A stretch of DNA of 64,000 bases from Zymoseptoria tritici IPO323 (Eukaryota; Ascomycota; Dothideomycetes; Mycosphaerellales; Mycosphaerellaceae). The position numbers and the translations under genes are program-made. Of this stretch, positions 11,889-23,025 are shown in pieces; the stretch's first letter is position 1, and the number at the start of each line of letters is the position of its first letter. Location: contig NC_018213.1 in NCBI RefSeq assembly GCF_000219625.1, forward strand, positions 2,474,055 to 2,538,054, in the 5' to 3' direction. The notes under the pieces are model-generated. The model had not been told where the DNA came from, searched no databases, and saw only the letters and a program-made list of their open reading frames with translations.

Positions 11889-12627
11889 CATTGAAAACCC
11901 GGCGGCGCATGGTGTATGACGGATGATGTTTGAGTAGCGCGGCGTTTTCTGGTGGTCAGAAGCATTGGACGAGCATATAGCGAGAGGATGTGGGACGTCG
12001 AGTATATAACAGCGGCTACAAATGGAGAAGGCTGGCCGTTCAGCTCCGAAGTGAGGTCGGCATTCGTATACGAGCAGGCCACGACCCAAGTGCTCGATCA
12101 TCCCGTCCCTTGGGTGACGTGACGTGTCCTCCGGAACGCACCAAGTGGGTCGCGGGAACCGTGGGAATGATTTCATAAGCCCTCTTTTTTTCTTGTCCCG
12201 GAAGTCTTCAGAGTAAGCGATTTTTGTCAGCAAGTGTCTAGACTTGTCGGACTTCACCTTGTCATGCTCTCTTTCTTGGAATGAATATATGAGCTCGGTG
12301 GTGTCCCGGACGAACTTCACGACGTTTCAGCTTCCTCTTCTTCACATGAAAGACTTGGCTGAAGAAGGACTAGCGCGCTGCGAGGTTTGAAGCTGCGTGC
12401 TGGGGTGGTGATCTTGGACGGCGAGGGATATATCACTTTTGGGAAGAAATCAAAATCACGACAAGACAAACGGAGCGGTACGTTCAACTTTCACTCTATC
12501 TGTCCCGCACGGCATATCTTCAACCCTTCACAACACCTTCCCGCGCGCTCTTCAGCGACCTTCAAGAAAAACACCGAGTTCAACACTCCACCGTCCACAC
12601 CCACGCCACCAACAACAACACCAAACA
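11889..12627. other. Intergenic region with no convincing gene
   Basis: About 740 bp between SEC24 and the next doubtful gene. A TATATA-like box lies at 12429-12434. The minus-strand ORF across 11688-12320 overlaps the last SEC24 exon and has no recognisable protein character. Confidence 0.5.
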
Positions 12628-13043
12628 ATGTCTTCATCCACCGGTCCTCCCTCTCCCTCCTCCCCACCACACACGCGCTAACCCCACCCCTTTCAGACTT
12701 CACCTCCGAAGACTCCTCCACCACTCCGCTGAGCGTCAGCTGCGTAGCCTGGGAAGACAACTCCCACACCTACGACATCCAAGAGGGCCTCGAAGCGATG
12801 AAACTCGCGCTCGCGTCCGATGCGGCGGAGTATAAAGCCGAGCAGGAGGCGCTCGCGGCGAAAGTGACCGAGCAGCGAGGAGGGGATGTGGGTAAGGAGG
12901 TATGTCATGGGGGTAAGGAGCAGGGGGTGGAGGTGAGGGATTTTGCGGTTTGGAGGGAACCGCCTAGGGAGAAGGAGGGGAAGGGGAGGGGAGGGTTGAG
13001 GAGGTTGAAGGGGAGGTTGTCGGGGGCGGAGTTGAGGGGTTGA
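12628..13043 (+). CDS. Hypothetical small protein, gene model doubtful
   Basis: The most sensible reading starts at ATG 12628 (good context, about 195 bp after a TATA-like box), splices a 53-bp intron 12644-12696 with a weak GTCCTC donor but a clear GCTAAC ... TTTCAG end, and continues to 13043. The result starts MSSSTDFTSEDSS and runs for 120 residues. A charged, Lys/Arg/Gly-rich C-terminal part suggests that the true 3' end may lie earlier or involve another intron (GGTAAGG motifs occur near 12891). I recognise no domain. It could also be a chance ORF in a Pro/Ser-rich region. Confidence 0.35.
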
Positions 13044-13338
13044 TGGGGTGGGGGAGGTGGGAGGTGGGGTGGATGGGAGGGTTGGGGTTGGTGGCGATTG
13101 ATGGTTTTGCGAGAGTGATTGATGCTACTGCTGATGGTACCGCGAGTGCATGGACACGGGTGCGTGGATTGCGCTTAGGTCCGTCCATATGATCAGGAAG
13201 GGTGGAACATCGATGCAGCGACTCGAGCGACAGTGATTCGGAAACATGGGCTCAAAGGGCCGAGACGGCGTTCAGCGTGTGGCGCATGAGCGAAAAGGTT
13301 TAAGAGAGAAACAATGCATGAGAATACGAACAACAAGC

Positions 13339-14441
13339 TCAATTGGCATTCATGCCATATTCAACATCAAACACATCCCCTTCATTGAAGAAGTCCACCA
13401 ATAAGAAATTGGGCCGTCTCTCGTAGAGTTCTCGACATTGAACAGCGTGTAGTCCTAATTCGCCCGTGTGGAAGCCAGCGCCGTTTGTGGTATTGGCGTA
13501 TGTTGCATTCGGGTATCGAAATCCTTGAGACCAAGTATCGCGATCAGCGGAAATTCTACGACGCAAGCTGGACAATCGATTTCACTCACCAAAGAACTTA
13601 GCATACAAGAAGTGATTCACAATGGACAGCCGGTTGGGAATGTAGCCTCTTATCCACCACGGTCGATCGGGTATGCAGGAGTACTGATCAGGCGCTTCGA
13701 TACCGAAAGGCGTAGAGAAGGTGTAGCTCAGTTCCGAAAGGAGGTATGGGACCTCGTCTTCATCGGTACCGCTCGAGAGGAATGTCACGACTCGCTGATT
13801 CGTGCTCACCATCTCGGCGATTGTAGGCCAGTCTTCCACTCGCATGTTACCATACTTTCTGTTCGCCGGTGGGACGTAGGACATTCGATCGAGGCCTGTT
13901 TCGTAGTACGCTCTCACCCAATGACGAAGGGGTACGCCGACGTTGACGAAGAGCAGGGTTACGATCTCGTGAGGGTTTGCTTCGAGAAACGTTCGGACGG
14001 TTGTTAGGTGGTCGTAGATGCTCCCTCCGTCCATCAACGCGCAGTTGAAATGACAGAGGCGTATGTCTACGGTGCCATTGGGATCTCTGTGGCCTTGTGC
14101 TTGGAGAAAGCGAACCTGAACGTGCGGGCCTTAGCCCGAGGTCCGTGGGGCATAGCTGAGGCTGCTTCACTTACACCAGACTGCAGCTGGACCGAGACAT
14201 TGAAGTACTGATTTCCCGACAAGGAGTAGCCGTTCTCTGGCGTTCTCAAGGCGGCCGAATCGTGAGTTCCGATGAATGTCTGTTCAGAATATCTGGCGTG
14301 GTAGAGAGCTGGAACGGGAGTCCTCGAGCCGGGTCTTTTGGGATATGGCAGTTCGTCATTGTCGAAGAGCCATATTGGCAACTGCGCTCCAATAGAGACC
14401 TTGAACACAAAGAAGGCAATGAACAGCGAGAAGAGGTGCAT
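13339..14441 (-). CDS. Secreted PLC-like phosphodiesterase (PI-PLC X-domain fold)
   Basis: Three exons on the minus strand, 14441-14175, 14115-13590 and 13523-13339, with introns of 59 and 66 bp (CTGAT branch site in the second), give 325 residues. Residues 1-19 are a signal peptide (LFSLFIAFFVFKVSIGA). The first catalytic-type histidine lies in FIGTHDS, and the second in IRLCHFNC, as in PLC-like TIM-barrel phosphodiesterases. Between them come NQYFNVSVQLQSGVRFLQAQ, and afterwards the barrel strand HEIVTLLFVNVG. The C-terminal RPNFLLVDFFNEGDVF matches the last barrel strand seen in the fungal family. The protein is predicted to be extracellular; its substrate is unknown, and calcium-binding residues of eukaryotic PLCs are not evident. 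Confidence 0.85.
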
Positions 14442-15163
14442 TGTCTGACGGTGCTCTCACTGTGCTGGCGGTGAGCAGGAGCCGTCGGTGCGTCGTCATG
14501 CTTGTGCTTCTAGAGCTTCGATGGCGAGTCATGCCTTGCTTTGTCATCATCCATCGACCTTTCCGCTGTTCGATTCACAAGGACGCGTCCGCTTCCTCTA
14601 CCACACCGCATCTTGGCTACGACAGCACACCACCATCGTCATGGGACTTGCAAACAGCCACGTCAATCTTCCCGGCCATGCCGCAACTCTGATTCCGGGA
14701 GTCATGATATTGAGGCATTGCATGTTGGCGCAACGACGACAGCGTGCACTGGCCTGCGTTCCTCTCTACCTCAGCCCCAATTGCATGCATCTTACCGCGG
14801 TGAATCCCTCAGCCTTCCGCGAGCGATGAGACCGCAGCACGCACAGCCTGTCGAGAGGTCTCTATTTCCCTGTCACGACAATTTGCGGTTCCCGGGTTCT
14901 GGGGTCCGGAATATTCGGAATTGGAACCTCTTCGCAATGAACCCTGCCACTGCCAGTTGTTCGATGATAATACACTGCTTCTTTGAGATGATTACAGATT
15001 GCGAGCGCCCGAATCGGCACCGCTGAGATGTTTCTCAAGATAGCAGGCCTGAAATCCGCGAACGCAAAGGCGGTCAGTCCGTAAACATGCTCATAGATCG
15101 CCCAAACGGTGAGTGTATACGACACAACCATACGCGGGATGACTTCTTTCGTGCATAGAGAAG
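14442..15163. other. Intergenic, nothing convincing
   Basis: Short overlapping ORFs occur on both strands, but none has a start context, splice signals and protein character together. Confidence 0.4.
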
Positions 15164-15265
15164 CTATTGCTTGCCGTCGATCTCTCCAGCGATATCCTCT
15201 TCGGGCAAGTACCGACGTTTCTTGACCTCCAGTTCGGCAGTGCCGGTGATCTCTCCAGGGCGCAT
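15164..15265 (-). CDS. Short exon-like fragment with coding character
   Basis: On the minus strand a 33-codon reading frame ending at 15164 reads RPGEITGTAELEVKKRRY and then LPEEDIAGEIDGKQ before a stop. It looks like the hydrophilic C-terminus of a real protein. Upstream (higher coordinates) the frame continues to about 15300, where an AG preceded by a pyrimidine-poor stretch could be an acceptor. A further open stretch (15350-15460) containing GNRLVLSPRRCEDDPSHP could be a previous exon, but it overlaps the promoter of the + strand transporter. I cannot tell a small gene from a truncated remnant. Confidence 0.25.
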   Translation of the reverse strand: MRPGEITGTAELEVKKRRYLPEEDIAGEIDGKQ

Positions 15266-15511
15266 ATCCTGGTTTGTTTCGAATCCAGGATGAACTTTTA
15301 ACGTAGAGAGCTGGTCCCGGATCGCGTCAGAGTAAAGCTATTGAGGCTCACCCGCATGATGCCTGCGGGATGAGACGGATCGTCCTCGCACCGCCGTGGA
15401 GATAAAACTAGACGGTTTCCATTTGGACCAGCTTTCGTCGAATACTTGCCTGGTATTCGAAATTCGCAGAACACCCGACTTGGACTTCCAACCCCCGATC
15501 TATACCACAAG

Positions 15512-17117
15512 ATGACGAAACGACCGAGTTGGTACACGATTGGGGTGGCCATCTTCGCCGCCACGGGGACATTCTTCTTTGGCTTCGACACTGGTATCGC
15601 GACGACTACTATTGCGCACGACAGCTGGAAGGAGTACATGAAACATCCGCCGCAGGCACTTGTTGGCGGAGTTGCTGCCATCTACGTTGGCGGCGAAACG
15701 GTTGGAGCCATTCTCCAGACGACTGTCGGTGATCGGCTGGGGCGCATTCGATTCATGCAGCTGGCAAGCATCATCGTAACCATTGGTGTGGTCATTCAGA
15801 CGGCTTCACAAAATATGCCCATGTTTTTGACTGGCCGCGGAATTGCGGGAGTGGGAGTAGGCGCAATGGTTGGCACAGTTCCTGTCTATTTGAGCGAGAT
15901 TGCTGCACCGCATCAACGAGGCCTCGTCGCCGGAATCAGTGGAATCGGAATTGCCTTTGGAACCATGAGCTCTAATTGGGTTGGCTTCGCGTGCGCCTTT
16001 GCACCCTATGGCCCTGTACAGTGGCGCTTACCACTGGCCACGCAGATCCCATGGGGCGTCCTGCTTTTCATCGGCCTATGCACCTTCATGCCTGACTCCC
16101 CACGCCATCTCATCCGCAGAGGCAAGATTGACCAAGCCAGAGCCGAATTCGCCAAGATCAGACGCGACCTACACTCGCACGAAGCCCAGCATGAGTTCAA
16201 CCTTTCGGTCGCGCAGATTCAATTCGAGCAGAGACGAGAACTCAAATCTTACCGCGAAACGTTCAAGCTCTTCCGGCATCGGATTCTCGTGTGCATCGGC
16301 GTACAGCTGATGACCTCGCTGGTGGGATCTGCAGTCGTACTGTACAACCAAACTATTCTATACAAGAGTATGGGCCTTCCGGAGAAGACTGTCATCGCCA
16401 TGGCGGGCGTCTATGGAACGTTATCCTTCATCAGCAACGTTCTCACCACTCGCTACCTGGCGGACCAATGGGGCCGGAGAAAGATGATGCTCACGGGATT
16501 GACAGGCATCATCATCACTCTGACTTATACCGCAATCATGCAGCACGAATTCCAGCACACAGACAACCAAATTGGCAAAGGCTTCACGGTCCTCGGACTC
16601 TTCCTCTACGGCATCGTATTCTACGGTATGCTGAACAGCACGACCTGGACCTATGGTGCGGAAATCGTCCCCGTCGCCTCGAGGAGCAAAGCCATGGGTC
16701 TAGGAGCGGCATCGCATTTCATCGCCAACGTTGCGCGTAAGCAAACGAAGTCTACTAGTGTCGCGGTGAACGCAGCTGACTCTCCATTTCCCAGTGACCG
16801 AAGCCGGCCCGACTGCTTTCGCTACCATTCACGAGAACTACTACTACGTGTTCGTGGGATTCACGGCTTTCTTCCTGGTCGTTGGATACTTTTACTTTCC
16901 AGAGACTAAGAATAAGACGCTGGAGGAGGTAAGTTCCACCACCGCGAGTGACCGATTCCAATTATCCGTTTCGCTGACCCGAGAATAGGTGGCTGCTGCA
17001 TTTGGCGATCGTCTTGTGACGCTTGGGGAGCCGCTGGTGTCGGCTGAGGAGAATGTTTACGAGAAGCAGGCTGTTACGGAGGAGGTGGAGTCGGGGAAGC
17101 ATGAAGAGCGACATTGA
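15512..17117 (+). CDS. MFS sugar transporter
   Basis: Three exons, 15512-16736, 16795-16928 and 16989-17117, with 58- and 60-bp introns, giving 495 residues, the usual length for fungal hexose/sugar porters. Family signatures are in order: FGFDTGIATT in helix 1, GDRLGR after helix 2, RGIAGVGVGAM and PVYLSEIAAPHQRG in helices 4-5, PDSPRHLIRRGK before the central loop, DQWGRRKMM after helix 8, and the closing FPETKNKTLEEV. A plasma-membrane proton-coupled uniporter or symporter role follows from the family; the sugar cannot be predicted. The ATG at 15512 puts helix 1 directly at the N-terminus; the in-frame codons upstream have no ATG. Confidence 0.93.
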
Positions 17118-17387
17118 ACTAAAGCCTCGATAGATGAGGAATGCGAGGGTTCTTCTCGTTCGGTTGCTAAGTTGCAAAAGCATAACAAACACTCACACAA
17201 GAGCGAAGGAACTCATGGAGATGTCCGACTCTTGGAGACTCGCGACTGCCTTCCAGACGCATAGCAAGGTCCCATGACGACCCACGCTTCGTGTCTCTTC
17301 TGCAACATCGGGAATCCTAGGTTTGCGGCTAATATCGCGAGACCATCGCCCTGAGGAGTCGCCTGCGGCCCAAAATCCGAGACGACA

Positions 17388-17678
17388 TTATTGCGTTAGG
17401 AAGGGACAGCGAGTGCTTGCGGCCCATCGCACCGCTCGGATATAGCGTGGATACACACTTTTTTCAAGTACTTCTAGGGCAAGCAAAGCGTCTCGTAGGT
17501 CTTGCTGATGTACCACTCGCAGCTGGCTGAGTGCGCCTTTTGTCGGGTCGTCCGTTGGACCCAGCCAGACCAGAGTCCGGCTCACAGCTTTGTAGTTCTG
17601 TCCCATCATTGCCACTTGATGCTGCTGCTCGCTCGTATCGGCCTGATCAACTCCTCGACGGCGTGCTGGCGAGACCCA
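17388..17678 (-). pseudogene. Remnant of a heterokaryon-incompatibility (HET) domain
   Basis: On the minus strand an open frame reads WVSPARRRGVDQADTSEQQH, then QVAMMGQNYKAVSRTLVWLGP. That mirrors the HET-domain core W-[IV]-D-A-L-C-I-N-Q-x-D-x-x-E-R-x-x-Q-V-x-x-M-x-x-I-Y-x-x-A-x-x-V-x-x-W-L-G, with the first block scrambled. In-frame TGA lies just upstream and a stop follows at 17388, with no further domain found on either side. HET domains drive self/non-self cell death in filamentous ascomycetes. The fragment ends 13 bp from the stop of HST2. It is best read as a decayed, truncated copy. Confidence 0.55.
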
Positions 17679-17691
17679 TCAGCATCGGAGC

Positions 17692-18840
17692 CTACAACTT
17701 CGATCCATCTTTCTCCTCCTCGCCATTCTGCTCGGCGCTCTTCGATCCTCCAACAAACACATGTTTGAGATCGCCGCTGCTGTTCTCGTGCCTTTTCGAG
17801 CCATTCTCTGTCGGTAAACTCTCATTCCTAACTTTGCTGTCATGCCACTTCGACAAGTTGAGCGTCTCGTCGACTTCCCTTGTGAGCTTGTCGATCTCAT
17901 GGCCCAACTCCTCGTCGGTGTATTTCTCCTTCTTGCCACCGGCGGCCATCTTCTCCCCAACATCAGTGTCTCCATCTTTCGCCGTCGCGGTCCACAACAC
18001 CTCCAACTCCTCTGTCCATCCGCACGCTTCTGCCAATTTCCTCACCCCATCATCGCAGTCTCCCAAAATTAGCACATCGTCTGACCTCCCTCCAAGACCG
18101 CCCACTCTCTCCTGATTGATCAACACCCTCGGCGTGTCATCTCTGCACATCCCGGGCAGACTCGCAAACGGCTGTACTGTCAAACTCGTGCCCATGACAA
18201 TACACAAATCCGCTTCTGCAGGCAGTCCTCGAGCGGCGAAGAATTCGGCTGGTAATTGCTCGCCGAAGAACACAATCTCCGGCTTGACCAGGCCCTTACA
18301 CTCATAGCACCGTGGTATAGTCTTTGCGTTGATGTGTTCACGGATGTCGTCGTCCGGATATGAGGCCTTGCACTCGATGCAGCTCTGCCGTGCGAACGAG
18401 CCGTGAGCTTCGATGATGAGATCACCCGGGACGCCAGCTTCACGATCCAGAGTGTCTATGTTTTGCGTGAAGTGTTTGAGCAGTAGGCCCTTGTCATGGA
18501 GGAGTTTGATGAATGAATGTGTGATCGTCGGGCGGAATTTGCCCGGATAGAGTTCGTGGGCAAGGGTGTAGAATGGCTCTGGTTTCTCACGGAAGTAGGA
18601 GATGTCGAAAACCGCTTCTGCGTAGGGGAGATTGAGGCGGGCGAGGTTGGCGTAGAGTCCTGTTTCTGGGGAGCGAAAGTCGGGAATGCCTGCTGAGGTG
18701 GAGATTCCGGCGCCGGTCATCACGACCACTTTTTTGCAGTGGCCGGATTTGATGTATGATGCTAGCGCATCGATTGTGCGGCCGGAGAGGGTGGATGGCG
18801 GGATCGACTCGTCGATGGGAGAGCTGCCTTCGTTGCCCAT
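17692..18840 (-). CDS. HST2: Class I sirtuin, Hst2-like NAD-dependent protein deacetylase
   Basis: A single exon of 382 residues. Sirtuin motifs are in order: GAGISTSAGIPDFRSP (NAD binding), TQNIDTLDREAG, the catalytic histidine in IEAHGSF, the zinc-binding pairs CIEC and CYEC at about residues 147-150 and 173-176, then VFFGEQLP, GTSLTVQPFA and LINQE. Hst2 proteins deacetylate histone H4 Lys16 and other targets and shuttle between nucleus and cytoplasm. The ~90-residue Lys/Glu-rich tail after the catalytic core is typical of Hst2. The gene points away from the large mobile element, whose insertion site lies about 400 bp upstream of its start codon, so the element could affect its promoter (inference). 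Confidence 0.93.
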   Translation of the reverse strand: MGNEGSSPIDESIPPSTLSGRTIDALASYIKSGHCKKVVVMTGAGISTSAGIPDFRSPETGLYANLARLNLPYAEAVFDISYFREKPEPFYTLAHELYPGKFRPTITHSFIKLLHDKGLLLKHFTQNIDTLDREAGVPGDLIIEAHGSFARQSCIECKASYPDDDIREHINAKTIPRCYECKGLVKPEIVFFGEQLPAEFFAARGLPAEADLCIVMGTSLTVQPFASLPGMCRDDTPRVLINQERVGGLGGRSDDVLILGDCDDGVRKLAEACGWTEELEVLWTATAKDGDTDVGEKMAAGGKKEKYTDEELGHEIDKLTREVDETLNLSKWHDSKVRNESLPTENGSKRHENSSGDLKHVFVGGSKSAEQNGEEEKDGSKL

Positions 18841-19245
18841 GTTGAAGATGCGGCCGATGCTGCCTCGGGAGGAGTTCTTGGGCTTGGTTGTCCGCCCTTT
18901 TGGTTGCGGTGGGGTTTGTGTTTGCGGCCTATGGCTGCGAAGAGGGAGCGGAGGAGATTTCTCGGTGTAGGAAGTATTTCTGTCCTCTCAAACTGATAGA
19001 AGAAGTCTTGGTGACAGATGAGTCGATGCCGTGATTCCAGGCAGCGAGTTCGTGACTTTGTTGGATGAAACGCAGGGGCGAGGAAGCCAGATCTTCAAGA
19101 GCTTATCAGCTTGATTCTTTCTGTGCAATTCACCGAGAGTTCGAATTTGCATGTGACAGTATCCGTTAGTTCAAGGTGCTGTTTAGTGAAGGAGTTGCCA
19201 CCACCAAAAGGTGCCATTTCCATTCACTCAACCCGGATTACGTCA

Positions 19246-19254
19246 GAAAGCTTG
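19246..19254. repeat. Left 9-bp target-site duplication, GAAAGCTTG
   Basis: GAAAGCTTG directly abuts the left terminal inverted repeat of the 13.4-kb element. The identical nine bases abut its right end at 32622-32630. Confidence 0.85.
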
Positions 19255-19339
19255 TAGTCTCAGGCGCTCAGACCACCTCGCTTAACGGGCCTATTAGCTG
19301 CAAGCAGCTGGCCCTACTGTAGGTAGTCTGAGGGTCCAG
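19255..19339 (+). repeat. Left terminal inverted repeat
   Basis: The first 20 bases agree with the reverse complement of the right end at 17 positions. A second conserved block, GTCTGAGGGTCCAG at 19326-19339, pairs with 32545-32558 (13 of 14). The outer block also contains CTCAGACC, so each end can fold on itself (CTCAGAC against GTCTGAG). Confidence 0.8.
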
Positions 19340-19599
19340 ACGCGCTTTTTTCGTGATAGAGCGCAGCATTAGTATGTAAACACCACCAACATACAGTGCA
19401 GCATTAATAACGGCTAGTAGCGACGATAGCGACACTAGGTATAATATTCAAATTTCGGACACTATAACTTTGTACAACTAGACCTGCTAAACAACCTCCT
19501 GCTATCTATTTATCTATACCTCCTTAGTAGCGACCTCTAATAGAGCTCGCGTACCTCGCATCTTAACGACGCGTTTATATAGTAGGACGCGAGCTCTAT

Positions 19600-22500
19600 C
19601 AGAGGTCGCAGTTGGCGACCAATGCTAACAAAACTATATCTACTAGAACCGCACGCGCTCCCTCTACAAAGTTACAGTCCCCGATTCTCTAATAGCTCCC
19701 CCGAAGGCCTGCCGTAGACAACTAAAGGTCGCTAATCCCTAATCTTACGCTAGCGATATCTCGAGTAGCTTTAGTACTAGCAGCACTGGACAAGATAAGA
19801 ACAGTATAGGGACGTCGGTCGTCGAGGAAAATCGATCGCAAGAGTAGTCTCCTAGTACAGATATCGAGCGTATAGCTGCCCTACTCGACTAGTTCGATAG
19901 GTGCCCGGGCAACGACGACGGTAGTAACAGCAGGCTTTCGGACGTACCTAGTAACTTCGACGATGCAGGAGGGCTTTAGGGTGGTCTGCAAGCATCTGTT
20001 AAGGCGTCCGAGGAAGATTTGTCTATATAGAAGGTCCTAGGTAGAGGGGATATAAGGATCTATTTCGCCAGGCGACGCGAATAGGTAGCTAAGATAACCG
20101 CTGCTCTGTTACGTACGCTAGTAGAGGTTAATAACGCAGGCATAGAGAAGGTCGTACTTTAGGCGCTACATAATGTATAGCGGCAAAACACTAACCCGGA
20201 AGCTGTGCGTTCTACCTAGCTCGGTCCGGTAGGCGCTAACGGCAAGCTAACCCTCGAGATACCTAAAGACATAGTTAGCAGTCTGTTTATGCTATCGCGC
20301 CGGCGGGCGTTTCTTTAGGTACGCAATGCAATTAACCAGGCGATCGACGAGCCTATCCCTATCGACAGCGGGCTACCTATAACTACCGCTTAGCAGATGC
20401 ATTTAGTTCAGCAGGCAGTGCGACTCCTCCTTCCCTACCACGCTCGCCTACCGCAGGTCCGGGCACTCTACCAGCTGCTGTTTAACAACCGAGATCTTAT
20501 CTAGATCGCTGCTACGTCCGCAGGCAAAAGCCTCGTCTTCTAGGTATAGCCTATTATCCGCAACAAGATGTCGATCCTGATCTTGCCCTTAAACCAGATT
20601 AGCAGGGAACAGTTTAAAAGGATCGAAGGCATAGGAGGCAAGCTAGTTGCACTAACACATAATACGAAGGCTAGTGCTACAGCGGACGACTAGAAACTCC
20701 TATATTCTAGCAGGTGCACCTACTTAATGTTGTCTCCAGAGATAGCTATGTAGTCCTAGTTCCGGAAGCTTATAACAAGGACCGACGTGCGGAAAAGGCT
20801 AGGAATACTCGTCTACGATAAGTTTTATCTCGTCTACTAGTAGGGCATTAAGGAAGGAGGATTCCGGAAATAGTATACCTAGCTAAAGAACCTCCGGACT
20901 ATACTTCACGAGCGGGTAAAGTTTTACGGCTGCTCTGCGACGCTTAACACGTCCACTCTGCTCAAATGTTAGGAGGCGGCCGGGTTCGACCCGGACACTT
21001 AGCTTATTCGCGATCTAATCGATCGGCCGGAGATATCGATACAGTGTTATGCTATTCCGGACGGGATGCTAACGAACTAGCGGGCGCTTCGGTATCTGCT
21101 CGCAGACCTAGTCGGCCCGGACGGCGTTGCCAGACCTTAGAGCGTAGAGAAGACAGTCGTCTTTATTAACAGCCGTGCCGGCATCTATGCCGCTACTGCT
21201 AGTCTCCGGGCCTATATCTAAGTAAGGTATCCTAGTTAGCTAAGTTCGGACGAAGTACACCAGCTCGTAAGGACTTACTACGGCAGGACTGTAAGGAGGA
21301 CTCAGGCAAATGTTATCCGAGAGTTCCAGAAGCCCGACTCCCGCATCCGCATCCTTCTAGCTACTAAGGCGCTTGGCCTGGGGGTTAACTTACCTAACAT
21401 TAAACGCATTGTACAGTACCGACTAGCTATGAACGGCACTATACGTACTATTATCTAGCGTGCTGGCCGCGCAGTCCGAGACAGTCGAAAATAGGGAGCT
21501 AGTTCGTTTACGTTCCTACATAATCTATAGATGCTCGGTAATCGGGTTGTGTAAAGGCCGCCGGACTCTCAGGTCCCTACGAGATGGCAGAGCTAAGTAG
21601 ACGACGATACCGCAACGCCCACGAGCTCTGACGCTAACATGGATTGCCTGTCAGACGCTGGTTTAGATATCGATAAGCCTCTTTAGGTTAGCTAGTCGAA
21701 GAAAAAGAAGGGTAAACTAACGAATTAGCAGAAGCGCGACAAGATAGATAGATGTGTCTAGAAGTTTGTTAACGCTTGTCCGCCGAGCAGCACGTCCTTT
21801 CTACCGTCTTGTCGCCGCGTTGCGGCACTTGAGTTGTTTTCCGAAGTACCTAGGCCGGTAGTAGGACGTATCTGTTACGATATCTGCTCGCCGGCGTCCG
21901 CTCTACCTTCGGATTATATACTCGAATAGGCGACTGATCTAGGTACTCGTACGGCGGCAAGCATTACCCAGCCATACCTTAAGTCGATCCGCGATAGTCT
22001 AATTAAATGGGAGTCCGGAGCCGCTCGGTTATACTACAGCAACGCCGTCTTTCCGGGAGTTCCTGGGTCTCTACTGCCTTCGTATATGGTTAACTACCTC
22101 GCCAAAGCGTATAGTATAGAGGACGCGCTACCCGATTTCAGCTATAGCCGGATCTAGGGACTCTATGTAGGTATCGACTTCATAGTCTCTTCTAAGTTAT
22201 ACGACATGCTAGCACCGCAGTTGTCGACCCTACGCAAGGTCGCGGAGTCCATTAAAGCCTAGCGGCTACAGGAGCTTGCGACTAAGCGCGAGGGTCGGGA
22301 GAGGGAGCGCTAGGAGGAGCGCTAGCGCCAGCAGCTCCGACGAGAAGAGGCCTCTTCCAGTCGAGAACGGGATTGTTTCGCAGCCTCTTAGGAAGTAAGG
22401 TCTACTAGTGCTCCGGACCCTCGTATTGTCGCCTTTACTACTAGCAGTGCTCGTTCGGTCCTTGCTCGTACACCCTCCCCGGTATTGCCTACCTCCTTAG

Positions 22501-22922
22501 TTGTTACTAGTTCCAAGCGCCGCTGAGGGAAGGCGAAAGCTCCTCCTCTGCCTGCTCCCGGCCTGTCTGCTAGCGCCCAGCCTCTACCTCCTACAGCAGT
22601 TCCCAGCCCTACGGCGGTAGGCTCTCGGAAGGGCAAGAGCGCGGCTTCTAGTCCTGTTATCGCCCGAGCCTCGCCGGTGTGCAGATTCGGCACAGAATTG
22701 GATCCTAATCGTCGAGGCTCTCGTACGCCTACTCCTATTTCTCCAGCATCCTCCGAAGCAGCCTAGTCGCCTATAACTGCGGAAACATCTCGAGGCAGGA
22801 AGCGGGTCGTAAACGGGGTTTATTAGCGGCATCGACTCGGGTAGATCAATAGTTATGTAGATAAGCTAAATGGAGAGAAGAGGTAGTCGGCGCTAGGTGG
22901 TTTGTTTTGCCAAGAATGCTGA
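19600..22922 (+). pseudogene. RecQ-like superfamily-2 DNA helicase, RIP-inactivated
   Basis: One frame runs from about 19,600 to TGA at 22920-22922, interrupted by many TAG codons and one TGA (22524). Helicase motifs are in order: Walker A-like AATSAGKSLVF near 20,510; a degraded DExH box (DKFYLVY, expected DEFHLVYQW) near 20,815; the motif III-like GCSATL near 20,930; KTVVFINSRAGIYA near 21,150; and motifs V/VI, ATKALGLGVNLPNIKRIVQY followed by RAGRAVRDSRK, near 21,360-21,490. The DExH-x-V-x-QWG arrangement and motif V/VI spacing are RecQ-like. A Ser/Pro-rich basic C-terminal tail follows from ~22,300. The true start cannot be fixed because ATG codons may have been mutated. It is the first gene inside the element; its role in mobility is unknown. 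Confidence 0.75.
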
Positions 22923-23025
22923 GTCATGAGTGTATTTTTAGCTACTAGGCTCTCAGTCAACATCACCTCAGTTAACACTGTCGTCGACCTCATCTCAAGC
23001 TAAGTTAATATTAATATCTTACAAT

